From the NCBI GenBank assembly GCA_023667385.1, contig JAMPAE010000135.1, forward strand, positions 1 to 5,092: a stretch of 5,092 nt of DNA, in the 5' to 3' direction. Below, piece after piece: positions 1 to 4,790 of this stretch. The notes under the pieces were generated by a model. That model saw only the letters and a program-made list of their open reading frames with translations. It did not search any database and was not told the DNA's origin. How positions within the stretch are numbered: the stretch's first letter is position 1; every line of letters starts with the position of its first letter. Origin of the DNA: Ruminococcus sp. (GTDB lineage: Bacteria > Bacillota > Clostridia > Oscillospirales > Acutalibacteraceae). The position numbers and the translations under genes were made by a program.

Positions 1-221
1 CTGCTCTTGACGGCAGCACCGATGGCCTGGTTTTCTATCGTGCAATTGCCGAAAAGTGGCTGCCCGCAATCAAAAGTAACGGCTTCATCGCAATTGAATG
101 CGGTGAAGAACAAGCTCAACAGATCGGCTCAATTTTTTCATCGCTTTGCAATGAAATTGAAATAATAAAAGATTTCAATGGGTATGACCGTTTTGTCATC
201 GGCTCAAAAAATTCCGATTAA
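1..221 (+). CDS. prmC: Release factor glutamine methyltransferase PrmC (HemK), C-terminal fragment
   Basis: Only the last 72 codons are in the window; the reading frame is open from base 3 and ends at TAA 219-221. PrmC uses S-adenosylmethionine to N5-methylate the glutamine of the GGQ motif in peptide release factors RF1/RF2 in the cytoplasm. The visible part begins ALDGSTDGLVFYR, matching the family's conserved segment that follows the NPPY catalytic motif (LDGG-DGLDFYR type). It continues with GFIAIECGEEQAQQI (family: 'ALEIG..QA..V') and ends with DFNGYDRFVIG (family: 'D..G.DRVV'). The NPPY motif and SAM-binding glycines lie upstream, outside the window. The downstream M50 gene starts 23 bases after the stop with its own ribosome-binding site, so the two are probably co-transcribed. 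The assignment rests on motif recognition over a short fragment; another class I methyltransferase is possible but less likely. Confidence 0.85.
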   Translation, partial: ALDGSTDGLVFYRAIAEKWLPAIKSNGFIAIECGEEQAQQIGSIFSSLCNEIEIIKDFNGYDRFVIGSKNSD

Positions 222-230
222 TTATTTGCG

Positions 231-236
231 AAAGGA
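231..236 (+). promoter_or_regulatory. Ribosome-binding site of the M50 protease gene
   Basis: AAAGGA lies 8 bases upstream of ATG 245. It sets the pattern, AAAGGA plus an 8-9 base spacer, that recurs before ytfJ and in the leader upstream of rluB, so it is a useful reference for judging those starts. Confidence 0.75.
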
Positions 237-244
237 TTTATCTT

Positions 245-922
245 ATGATTTATGATTTGTTAAAAGACGGCTTGTCAATTGAACTGCTCGTCAACCTTTG
301 TGCAAGGCTTTTTGTCATGTTCTGCGTTTTGCCGATTCATGAGTATGCTCATGCACTTGTTGCTTATAAGCTCGGCGACCAAACGGCACGTCTTTCGGGC
401 AGGCTCACAATCAATCCTCTTGCGCACATTGATCCTTTCGGCGCACTGTTGATTTTGATTGCAGGCTTCGGTTATGCAAAGCCGGTTCCTGTCAACCCAA
501 GAAATTTTAAGAACCAAAAAGGCGGCATGGCTTTGACTGCGCTTGCAGGTCCGCTTTCAAACCTCATCATGGCGTTCATTTTCATGGTGGGCTATTGCGC
601 GGTGTTCAAGTTCCTTCATCCTGTCAGCGGAACATTTCCTGCCGCACTGATGCTCTTTTTGAGCTATTGCTCGCAGATCAACATTTCACTTGCAGTGTTC
701 AACCTGATTCCGGTTCCGCCGCTTGACGGCTCAAGAATTATCAGGCTGGTAATTCCCGACAGAACTTATTACAAAATTGCACAGTATGAAAGATACCTTG
801 TTTACGGTGTACTTTTACTTGTTCTTATCGGCGTTCTCGATACGCCGATTGCAATTGCATCAAACTTTTTCACTAATCTTTTCCTGAAAGTTGCTGCCGG
901 AATGTTTGGTATGACGGTGTGA
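245..922 (+). CDS. Site-2 protease family (M50) membrane zinc metalloprotease
   Basis: This 225-residue integral membrane protein carries the hallmarks of the small, PDZ-less M50 group (YwhC-like, S2P/M50-like). The HEYAH motif at residues 32-36 supplies two zinc-ligand histidines (H32, H36) and the catalytic glutamate (E33) inside the first hydrophobic helix (about 14-40). NLIPVPPLDG at 153-162 matches the family's second motif and gives the third zinc ligand, D161. Further hydrophobic segments are near 65-82, 96-121, 133-156 and 184-206. Other conserved elements are GRLTINPLAHIDPFG (52-66) and AGPLSN (101-106). All catalytic residues appear intact. M50 proteases cut substrates within the membrane, but the substrate here is unknown, and this short type lacks the PDZ domain of RseP/RasP, so I do not assign it to regulated anti-sigma cleavage. 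The start ATG 245 has a good ribosome-binding site. Its TGA (920-922) overlaps the ATG of scpA by one base, implying translational coupling. Confidence 0.93.
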   Translation: MIYDLLKDGLSIELLVNLCARLFVMFCVLPIHEYAHALVAYKLGDQTARLSGRLTINPLAHIDPFGALLILIAGFGYAKPVPVNPRNFKNQKGGMALTALAGPLSNLIMAFIFMVGYCAVFKFLHPVSGTFPAALMLFLSYCSQINISLAVFNLIPVPPLDGSRIIRLVIPDRTYYKIAQYERYLVYGVLLLVLIGVLDTPIAIASNFFTNLFLKVAAGMFGMTV

Positions 923-1662
923 TGCTTATGGAAAAAATTCAGTATAAACTTGATGTATTTGAAGGTCCTCTTGATTTGCTTTTACACCTGATCAATAAGC
1001 ATAAACTCAATATTAACGATATTCCGATTCTTGATTTGGTTGAGCAATATGTTGATTATGTCCGGCAAATGGAAGAATCTGACATGGAAGTTGCAAGCGA
1101 ATTTGTTGAAATGGCGGCAAGGCTCATCTATATAAAAACAGTTTCGCTGCTTCCCGTGCATGAAGAAGCAGAGCAGCTCAAAAAAGAGCTTTCGGGCGAA
1201 CTTATTGAATATCGTGACTGCAAGCTGATGGCGCAAAAGCTATCTGAGCAGGCAAACGGTTTCGATTATTTTGAGCGTAAGCCGCTTGAACTGCCTGTTA
1301 ACATGAAATATGAGCGTCTGCATGAACCCCAGGATTTGCTTAGGTTTTATTTCGCTGCGGTCGGCAGAGGCAAAAATAAGCTTCCCCCGCCGTTTGAAGC
1401 GTTTGGAGCAATTGTTGCGCACAAAATCGTTTCGGTAAATTCAAGAATAGTCTTTATCTATCGCAAGTTGCTCAAAAAAGCTAAATCGCATTTCAGTGAA
1501 TTTTTTGATGCATCAACCTCACGCTCAGAAATGGTTGCAACATTCCTTGCACTGCTTGAACTTGTGAAAGCAAACAAAATCACCGTTGACGGTGATGGGG
1601 AAAACTCGGTTGTTGCGCTGGATAAACGGAGGAAACAGGAAAATGACTTTGGAAAAGATTAA
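922..1662 (+). CDS. scpA: Segregation and condensation protein A (kleisin)
   Basis: The product is the kleisin subunit of bacterial SMC-ScpAB condensin, which bridges the SMC neck and head domains and binds ScpB to organise and segregate the chromosome. Counted from ATG 922 it is 246 residues, close to the usual length of about 250. The N-terminal SMC-neck-binding signature FEGPLDLLLHLI is at residues 13-24, followed by INDIPILDLVEQYVDYV. ASEFVEMAARLIYIKT marks the second conserved helix. The C-terminal winged helix that binds the SMC head includes VATFLALLELVKANKITV (205-222). Three starts are possible: GTG 919, ATG 922 (overlapping the upstream TGA) and ATG 928. The last gives MEKIQYKLDVFEGPL, the commonest family beginning, and no strong Shine-Dalgarno sequence separates them. 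Translation is probably coupled to the protease gene. The 3' end overlaps scpB by 20 bases, the usual scpA-scpB arrangement. Confidence 0.96.
   Translation: MLMEKIQYKLDVFEGPLDLLLHLINKHKLNINDIPILDLVEQYVDYVRQMEESDMEVASEFVEMAARLIYIKTVSLLPVHEEAEQLKKELSGELIEYRDCKLMAQKLSEQANGFDYFERKPLELPVNMKYERLHEPQDLLRFYFAAVGRGKNKLPPPFEAFGAIVAHKIVSVNSRIVFIYRKLLKKAKSHFSEFFDASTSRSEMVATFLALLELVKANKITVDGDGENSVVALDKRRKQENDFGKD
1628..1633 (+). promoter_or_regulatory. Ribosome-binding site deciding the scpB start
   Basis: GGAGGA inside the end of scpA sits 9 bases upstream of ATG 1643. An open frame extends back to an ATG at 1586, but this site and the family's N-terminus favour 1643, making the scpB start lie within scpA. 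Confidence 0.8.
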
Positions 1663-2242
1663 AAGTATGCTTGAAGCTGTGTTGTTTGCGGTTGCAGAGC
1701 CGATTGAACTTGAAAGGCTTTCATCTGCACTTGAAGTTGATGAATTGACGCTTGAAGAAGCATTGGCAAAGCTGCAAGCTGATTATGAAAAGCGAAAAAG
1801 CGGTTTGTGCCTGCTGAAGCTTGAAAATAAATATCAGTTGTGCACTGCGACGCAATATGCTGATGAAATTCGCAAGGTGCTTGAAGTTAGGCGTAACGCT
1901 CCGCTTTCTCAGGCGGCATTTGAGGTTCTCGCCGTGATAGCATATAATCAGCCTGTTACAAAGGCATTTGTTGAGCAAGTCAGGGGTGTTGACTGCTCAG
2001 GTGTTATCTCCTCGCTTTGCCAAAAGCAGTTAATCGAAGAAAAAGGTAGGTTAGATTTGCCCGGCAGGCCGCTTATTTATGGCACAACAGCAAATTTCCT
2101 GCGTTGTTTTTGCGTATCATCGCTTGATGAACTTCCGTCTTTACCCGACAAAAATGCTGAAAATGCTGAAAAACCGAAAGAAATTGAAGAAAATTTGAAG
2201 AAAGATGAAAATGATTTCCGCCAAACAGTTGACGAAAACTGA
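1643..2242 (+). CDS. scpB: Segregation and condensation protein B
   Basis: The product is ScpB, which as a dimer of tandem winged-helix domains binds the middle of ScpA in SMC condensin. It is 199 residues, near the roughly 200 usual for the family. The first winged-helix domain begins KSMLEAVLFAVAEPIELERL (residues 7-26). The second holds the diagnostic stretch AAFEVLAVIAYNQPVTKAFV (91-110), then RGVDCSGVISSLCQKQLIEE (114-133) and GRLDLPGRPLIYGTT (135-149), followed by SLDELPSLP (160-168). After this comes an acidic, low-complexity tail (169-199) that looks unstructured and includes an exact in-frame duplication of Asn-Ala-Glu. The start at ATG 1643 is chosen from the GGAGGA site and the family N-terminus; the longer frame from 1586 would add 19 atypical residues inside scpA. 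It is certainly co-translated with scpA. Confidence 0.96.
   Translation: MTLEKIKSMLEAVLFAVAEPIELERLSSALEVDELTLEEALAKLQADYEKRKSGLCLLKLENKYQLCTATQYADEIRKVLEVRRNAPLSQAAFEVLAVIAYNQPVTKAFVEQVRGVDCSGVISSLCQKQLIEEKGRLDLPGRPLIYGTTANFLRCFCVSSLDELPSLPDKNAENAEKPKEIEENLKKDENDFRQTVDEN
2153..2170 (+). repeat. 9-bp perfect tandem duplication in the scpB tail
   Basis: AATGCTGAA occurs twice back to back, in frame, giving Asn-Ala-Glu twice at ScpB residues 171-176. It falls in the unstructured acidic C-terminal tail, where small in-frame expansions should be tolerated. Replication slippage is the simplest origin. Confidence 0.9.
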
Positions 2243-2275
2243 TTTTTGAGTTAACATATATGAAGAATGATAAAA

Positions 2276-2280
2276 AGGGG
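2276..2280 (+). promoter_or_regulatory. Ribosome-binding site favouring the GTG start of the DUF2953 gene
   Basis: AGGGG ends 7 bases before GTG 2288. The alternative in-frame ATG 2267 lies upstream of this site and has only a weak GAAG behind it, so the purine run points to GTG as the real start. Confidence 0.65.
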
Positions 2281-2287
2281 TGTAGAA

Positions 2288-3004
2288 GTGAGCGGATTTG
2301 AAATTTTTCTGTTGGTGCTCGTTGGAATTATTGCACTGTTCATTTTAATACTTTCAATTCCCGTTCACCTGACCTTTACTTACACCGATAAAATTTATCT
2401 CACGGTGAGGTATTTATTCGTTAAATTGAACATTTTACCGATTGACCCAAACAAACCGAAAAAAGAAAAGAAGCCCAAAAAAGAAAAGCCAAAGAAAGAG
2501 AACACCGAGGAGAAAAAGGACGAACCTCCCAAAGAGAAAAAGCCGAACCCAATCATTCAAATGATCAAGGCTAACGGCTATGACGGCATGATGCTTGTGC
2601 TTGGAAACCTCGGTCACATTCTCGGTATTTACGGCGGTAGGCTTTTCAGAAGCGTTGTGTTTGATGAAATAGAAATTTACATAACCATCGGCACGGGCGA
2701 TGCAGCGTCAACCGCAATCAAATATGGCAAAACGTGCGAAAAAGTATATCCGCTTGTTGCGTTCCTTTGTTCAAACAATGTTGTCAAAAGGTATGATGCA
2801 AACGTTGAGCCTGACTTTTTGGCTAATCACTCAGAAGGTGAGTTTAACATTGACCTTCACCTGACAGTCAGAAAAATTATCAACGCAACCATTGCAATGG
2901 CAGTAAGGCTTGTATTCAAGGTTTTACTCAAATTCTTAAGTGGAGCAAAGAAAAATAAAACAACAGATAAACCTCAGACTGAGAATCAACCTCAGTCGAA
3001 TTAA
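2288..3004 (+). CDS. DUF2953 (YtfI-like) membrane-anchored protein
   Basis: From GTG 2288 this is a 238-residue protein. A single strong N-terminal hydrophobic helix (about 4-26) is followed by VHLTF.Y.DKIYLTVRYLFVKLNILP (26-51), the typical DUF2953 N-terminal region. Next comes a highly charged Lys/Glu/Pro linker (56-86), then a conserved C-terminal region with FDEIEIYITIGTGDAAST (125-142); the GTGDAA core is a DUF2953 hallmark. A second hydrophobic patch lies near the C-terminus (IAMAVRLVFKVLLKFL). In Bacillus subtilis the DUF2953 gene ytfI is next to ytfJ, and the same pairing is seen here, 16 bases apart. The molecular function is unknown; the link to ytfJ suggests a sporulation or envelope role, which is inference. 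The start could instead be ATG 2267, adding seven residues (MIKRGVE). Confidence 0.85.
   Translation: MSGFEIFLLVLVGIIALFILILSIPVHLTFTYTDKIYLTVRYLFVKLNILPIDPNKPKKEKKPKKEKPKKENTEEKKDEPPKEKKPNPIIQMIKANGYDGMMLVLGNLGHILGIYGGRLFRSVVFDEIEIYITIGTGDAASTAIKYGKTCEKVYPLVAFLCSNNVVKRYDANVEPDFLANHSEGEFNIDLHLTVRKIINATIAMAVRLVFKVLLKFLSGAKKNKTTDKPQTENQPQSN
2453..2545 (+). other. Lysine/glutamate/proline-rich linker within the DUF2953 protein
   Basis: Residues 56-86 of the DUF2953 protein are almost entirely Lys, Glu and Pro, with repeated KPKKEK-like units encoded by adenine-rich codons. It joins the membrane-proximal part to the conserved GTGDAA region and is predicted to be disordered and strongly basic. 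Confidence 0.85.
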
Positions 3005-3005
3005 G

Positions 3006-3011
3006 AAAGGA
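3006..3011 (+). promoter_or_regulatory. Ribosome-binding site of ytfJ
   Basis: AAAGGA, 9 bases upstream of ATG 3021, decides the ytfJ start. The frame stays open back to 2940 inside the DUF2953 gene, but those extra 27 residues are basic, unlike the family, and have no comparable site. Confidence 0.8.
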
Positions 3012-3020
3012 TTGAACATA

Positions 3021-3428
3021 ATGTCAGAAAAATCAGCAGGAGCAATTTTAAGCTCAACCATTGAAAAAATCCGTGACCTTGTTGACACAAGCACAATCAT
3101 CGGCGAAGCAATTTATGCTGAAGGCGGTATCACGATCATCCCTGTTTCAAAAGTTACCTATGGATTTGCTTCAGGCGGAGCAGATTTCCCGTCAAAAAGT
3201 GACAAGGAGCTTTTCGGCGGCGGCGGTGGAGCCGGTGTCACAATTACACCGGTTGCTTTCCTCGTTATCAATGACGGAGAAGTTACCCTTAAGCACATCA
3301 CTGCTTATGACAACGCAGCCGAAAGAGTTGTTAACCTTGTTCCGGAAATGTTTGATAAGGTTACAGGTCTTGTTAAAAAGACAAAGAAAGAAGCCGCAGT
3401 TGACGCTGTAATTGAAGCACAGGAATAA
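3021..3428 (+). CDS. ytfJ: GerW family sporulation protein YtfJ
   Basis: This 135-residue protein matches the YtfJ/GerW family over its whole length. An N-terminal helix (IEKIRDLVDTSTIIGEAI, 14-31) is followed by the family's conserved GGITIIPVSKVTYGFASGGA (35-54), the glycine run FGGGGGAG (65-72) and VTITPVAFLVIN (73-84). The C-terminal tail is charged. It has no signal peptide or membrane helix, so it is expected to be cytosolic. In B. subtilis ytfJ (gerW) is a forespore-expressed gene linked to spore germination; its biochemical activity is unknown and homologues also occur in organisms not known to sporulate. The partner DUF2953 gene lies immediately upstream (16-base gap), the conserved ytfI-ytfJ pairing. 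The stop is followed by an AT-rich gap with a hairpin, so this may be the end of one transcription unit. A frame-shifted 116-codon frame inside it is a shadow. Confidence 0.94.
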   Translation: MSEKSAGAILSSTIEKIRDLVDTSTIIGEAIYAEGGITIIPVSKVTYGFASGGADFPSKSDKELFGGGGGAGVTITPVAFLVINDGEVTLKHITAYDNAAERVVNLVPEMFDKVTGLVKKTKKEAAVDAVIEAQE

Positions 3429-3443
3429 TCATAATTTAATAAT

Positions 3444-3471
3444 TTTACATCAACCGCCTGCATATCATAAA
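3444..3471 (+). promoter_or_regulatory. Possible sigma-A-type promoter for the carboxypeptidase gene
   Basis: TTTACA (3444-3449, five of six against TTGACA) and CATAAA (3466-3471, four of six against TATAAT) are separated by 16 bases in an AT-rich gap. If used, transcription would begin near 3478, inside the 3' arm of the hairpin, giving a very short leader. The match is moderate and AT-rich gaps yield such matches by chance. A sporulation sigma factor promoter is not excluded. Confidence 0.3.
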
Positions 3472-3486
3472 AATGGCAGGTGGTTG
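3451..3486 (+). terminator. Inverted repeat: terminator-like hairpin overlapping the carboxypeptidase RBS
   Basis: CAACCGCCTGC (3451-3461) pairs with GCAGGTGGTTG (3476-3486) over 11 base pairs with one G-U wobble and a 14-base loop. It follows the ytfJ stop by 22 bases, as a terminator would. However, the following bases, CTTTGTT (3487-3493), are a poor U-tract, so termination would be partial at best. The 3' arm contains AGGTGG, the only Shine-Dalgarno candidate for the next gene, so the structure could instead regulate translation of that gene in read-through transcripts. Confidence 0.6.
3478..3483 (+). promoter_or_regulatory. Ribosome-binding site of the carboxypeptidase gene
   Basis: AGGTGG is 11 bases from ATG 3495, slightly long, and 5 bases from an in-frame TTG at 3489. 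ATG 3495 is preferred because it directly begins a normal signal peptide (MKKLVAVISIILM). The site is entirely within the 3' arm of the hairpin. Confidence 0.55.
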
Positions 3487-3494
3487 CTTTGTTA

Positions 3495-4628
3495 ATGAAA
3501 AAATTAGTTGCAGTAATTTCAATTATTCTGATGACAGCGGTGTCTGTCAGTGCTGTTAATATGCCCGAAGTCAGCGCAAAAAGTGCAATTTTAATCAACG
3601 GTGAAACAGGTGAGGTTGTCTTTGAAAAGGATGCTGATGCTCGCCGTTCAATGGCCAGCACAACAAAAATTATGACGGCTGTGCTGGCGGCCGAATCCGG
3701 CAGGATGTACGACACGGTTAACGTCACAGCAGAAATGACAGGCGCTGAAGGTACATCAATCGGGCTGAAATCCGGTTATAAGCTGTCGCTGTATGATTTG
3801 GTATACGGCATGATGCTTGAATCGGGCAACGATGCTGCAAATGCGGTTGCAATTTTTCTTGCAGGAGATGTTCAAAGCTTCGCAAAGCTCATGAACAGCA
3901 AAGCGAAACAGATTGGTATGACAGAAACAAACTTTGTCACACCATCAGGCCTTGATGATGATAATCACTATACAACGGCACGTGACATGGCAACGCTTGG
4001 CGCATACGCAATGAAAAATCCATTGCTCAGGCAAATCTGCTCAACAAAGAGCAAGCGCATTGATTTCATTGAGCCTGACCTGCGTGTAACATTTTCAAAC
4101 CATAATCGTCTGTTGCGCTCATATGACGGCGCAATAGGCATCAAAACCGGTTTCACAAAGAAAAGCGGCAGATGCCTTGTTTCGGCAGCAGAGAGAAACG
4201 GCGTGACCTTCATTGCGGTGACTTTAAGTGCAGGTGATGACTGGAATGACCACAAAAAAATGTTTGACGAAGCTTTTTCAACTGTACAGGTTGAGGATAT
4301 TTACCTCCGGCTTCCCGATATTGTGAAAGTCATCGGTTCAACCAAAGAAACCGTGAAAATTTCTGCAGCGAATCATCCTTATAGGTATGCATACAGCGGC
4401 AAAAAAGGTGAGATCACGCGGCAGATATTTTTGCCGAAGTTCATCTATGCCCCAATCGAAGTAGGTGACAAGCTCGGCACGGTCAAAATCTTTTGTGATG
4501 ATGAGCTGATAGGAAGTGAATATATTATTGCCGAAGAAAGTGCTATCTGCGCTCAGCCAACCTATGAGCCGAAGCAAAGCCTGATAGAAATTATAAAAGC
4601 AAAAATAAATGATTTTTTACATAGATAA
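3495..4628 (+). CDS. dacF: Serine-type D-Ala-D-Ala carboxypeptidase (DacF/DacB type, peptidase S11)
   Basis: This exported low-molecular-weight penicillin-binding protein removes the terminal D-alanine from peptidoglycan stem peptides, limiting cross-linking outside the cytoplasmic membrane. Counting from ATG 3495 it has 377 residues, normal for the family. A Sec signal peptide (MKKLVAVISIILMTAVSVSA) has possible cleavage after VSA at residue 20 or a second VSA at 28. The catalytic motifs are all present: S55-T-T-K58 (nucleophile and general base), S110-G-N112, and K217-T-G219 within GIKTGF. The C-terminal PBP5_C-like beta domain spans about 270-355, with YAPIEVGDKLGTV typical of it. The last residues (SLIEIIKAKINDFLHR) can form an amphipathic helix for membrane association. 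Family members DacF and DacB act in spore cortex modification; beside ytfJ a sporulation role is plausible, but vegetative DacA-like use cannot be excluded, so the gene symbol is provisional. Confidence 0.92.
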   Translation: MKKLVAVISIILMTAVSVSAVNMPEVSAKSAILINGETGEVVFEKDADARRSMASTTKIMTAVLAAESGRMYDTVNVTAEMTGAEGTSIGLKSGYKLSLYDLVYGMMLESGNDAANAVAIFLAGDVQSFAKLMNSKAKQIGMTETNFVTPSGLDDDNHYTTARDMATLGAYAMKNPLLRQICSTKSKRIDFIEPDLRVTFSNHNRLLRSYDGAIGIKTGFTKKSGRCLVSAAERNGVTFIAVTLSAGDDWNDHKKMFDEAFSTVQVEDIYLRLPDIVKVIGSTKETVKISAANHPYRYAYSGKKGEITRQIFLPKFIYAPIEVGDKLGTVKIFCDDELIGSEYIIAEESAICAQPTYEPKQSLIEIIKAKINDFLHR

Positions 4629-4639
4629 ACAGTTAAAAC

Positions 4640-4647
4640 AGAAAGGA
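4640..4647 (+). promoter_or_regulatory. Strong Shine-Dalgarno sequence in the rluB leader
   Basis: AGAAAGGA is the best ribosome-binding site in this gap, yet it is 72 bases from the rluB ATG. It lies 8 bases before GTG 4656 and 12 before ATG 4660, the same spacing seen for the genuine starts at 245 and 3021. Part of it (GAAAGG, 4641-4646) can pair with CTTTTC (4681-4686) through six pairs including one G-U. Confidence 0.55.
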
Positions 4648-4655
4648 TCTTTGCC

Positions 4656-4790
4656 GTGTATGCGCTAAAGCGTGAACTGACTTTTCGGCTATGCGCCGCA
4701 CAGCAAAACGGATTAAATCATGGCAGAAACACAAGTAAGATTACAGAAATTTCTTTCGGAATGCGGAGTTGCATCAAGAAGAAAAAGTGA
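4656..4790 (+). CDS. Possible 44-codon leader ORF overlapping rluB out of frame
   Basis: GTG 4656 opens a 44-codon frame ending at TGA 4788-4790. It overlaps the first 71 bases of rluB in a different frame. The predicted peptide (starting MYALKRELTFRL, ending IKKKK) is basic and resembles no family I recognise. The support is its strong Shine-Dalgarno sequence with ideal 8-base spacing; against it, the frame's second half is simply the alternative frame of a conserved gene. A two-codon ORF, ATG-CGC-TAA (4660-4668), lies within it and could be the initiated frame instead. It could act as a regulatory leader for rluB, or be chance. Confidence 0.25.
   Translation: MYALKRELTFRLCAAQQNGLNHGRNTSKITEISFGMRSCIKKKK
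4661..4698 (+). other. Two small hairpins in the rluB leader RNA
   Basis: TGCGC-TAAA-GCGTG (4661-4674) can form a five-pair stem with two G-U pairs and a four-base loop. CGGC-TATGC-GCCG (4686-4698) forms a four-pair GC stem with a five-base loop. The heptamer TATGCGC also occurs as a direct repeat at 4659-4665 and 4690-4696. Neither stem has a U-tract, so they are not terminators. They lie between the strong Shine-Dalgarno sequence and the rluB start. Confidence 0.35.

Noticed and set aside
275..517. 80-codon minus-strand ORF inside the M50 protease gene
   Set aside because: It is antisense to the zinc-binding region and its product has no recognisable motif.
1581..1594. Perfect 6-bp inverted repeat CACCGT-TG-ACGGTG in scpA
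   Set aside because: The two-base spacer is too tight for a stable RNA loop at full length, it lies in coding sequence in a conserved region, and no U-tract follows; best taken as chance.
1586..1642. Longer scpB start at ATG 1586
   Set aside because: The added 19 residues do not look like ScpB, and GGAGGA is positioned for ATG 1643.
3061..3411. 116-codon plus-strand ORF inside ytfJ in another frame
   Set aside because: Its product is rich in Ser, Leu and Lys with no family resemblance, and the ytfJ frame is strongly conserved; it is a shadow frame.
3305..3727. 140-codon minus-strand ORF across the ytfJ end, the gap and the start of the carboxypeptidase gene
   Set aside because: It is antisense to two well-supported genes, gives a low-complexity Ser/Thr/Ala-rich product with no recognisable family, and no ribosome-binding site or promoter supports it.
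3968..4255. 95-codon minus-strand ORF within the carboxypeptidase gene
   Set aside because: It is antisense to the region encoding the KTG motif and has no independent support.
4602..4618. A-tract and T-tract near the carboxypeptidase 3' end as a terminator
   Set aside because: Pairing would be only A-T, without a GC stem, and it lies within the coding region before the stop.
4616..4638. TTTACA followed by TTAAAA as a promoter for rluB
   Set aside because: The spacing is about 11 bases, too short for a sigma-A promoter, and no -10 match lies at 16-18 bases.
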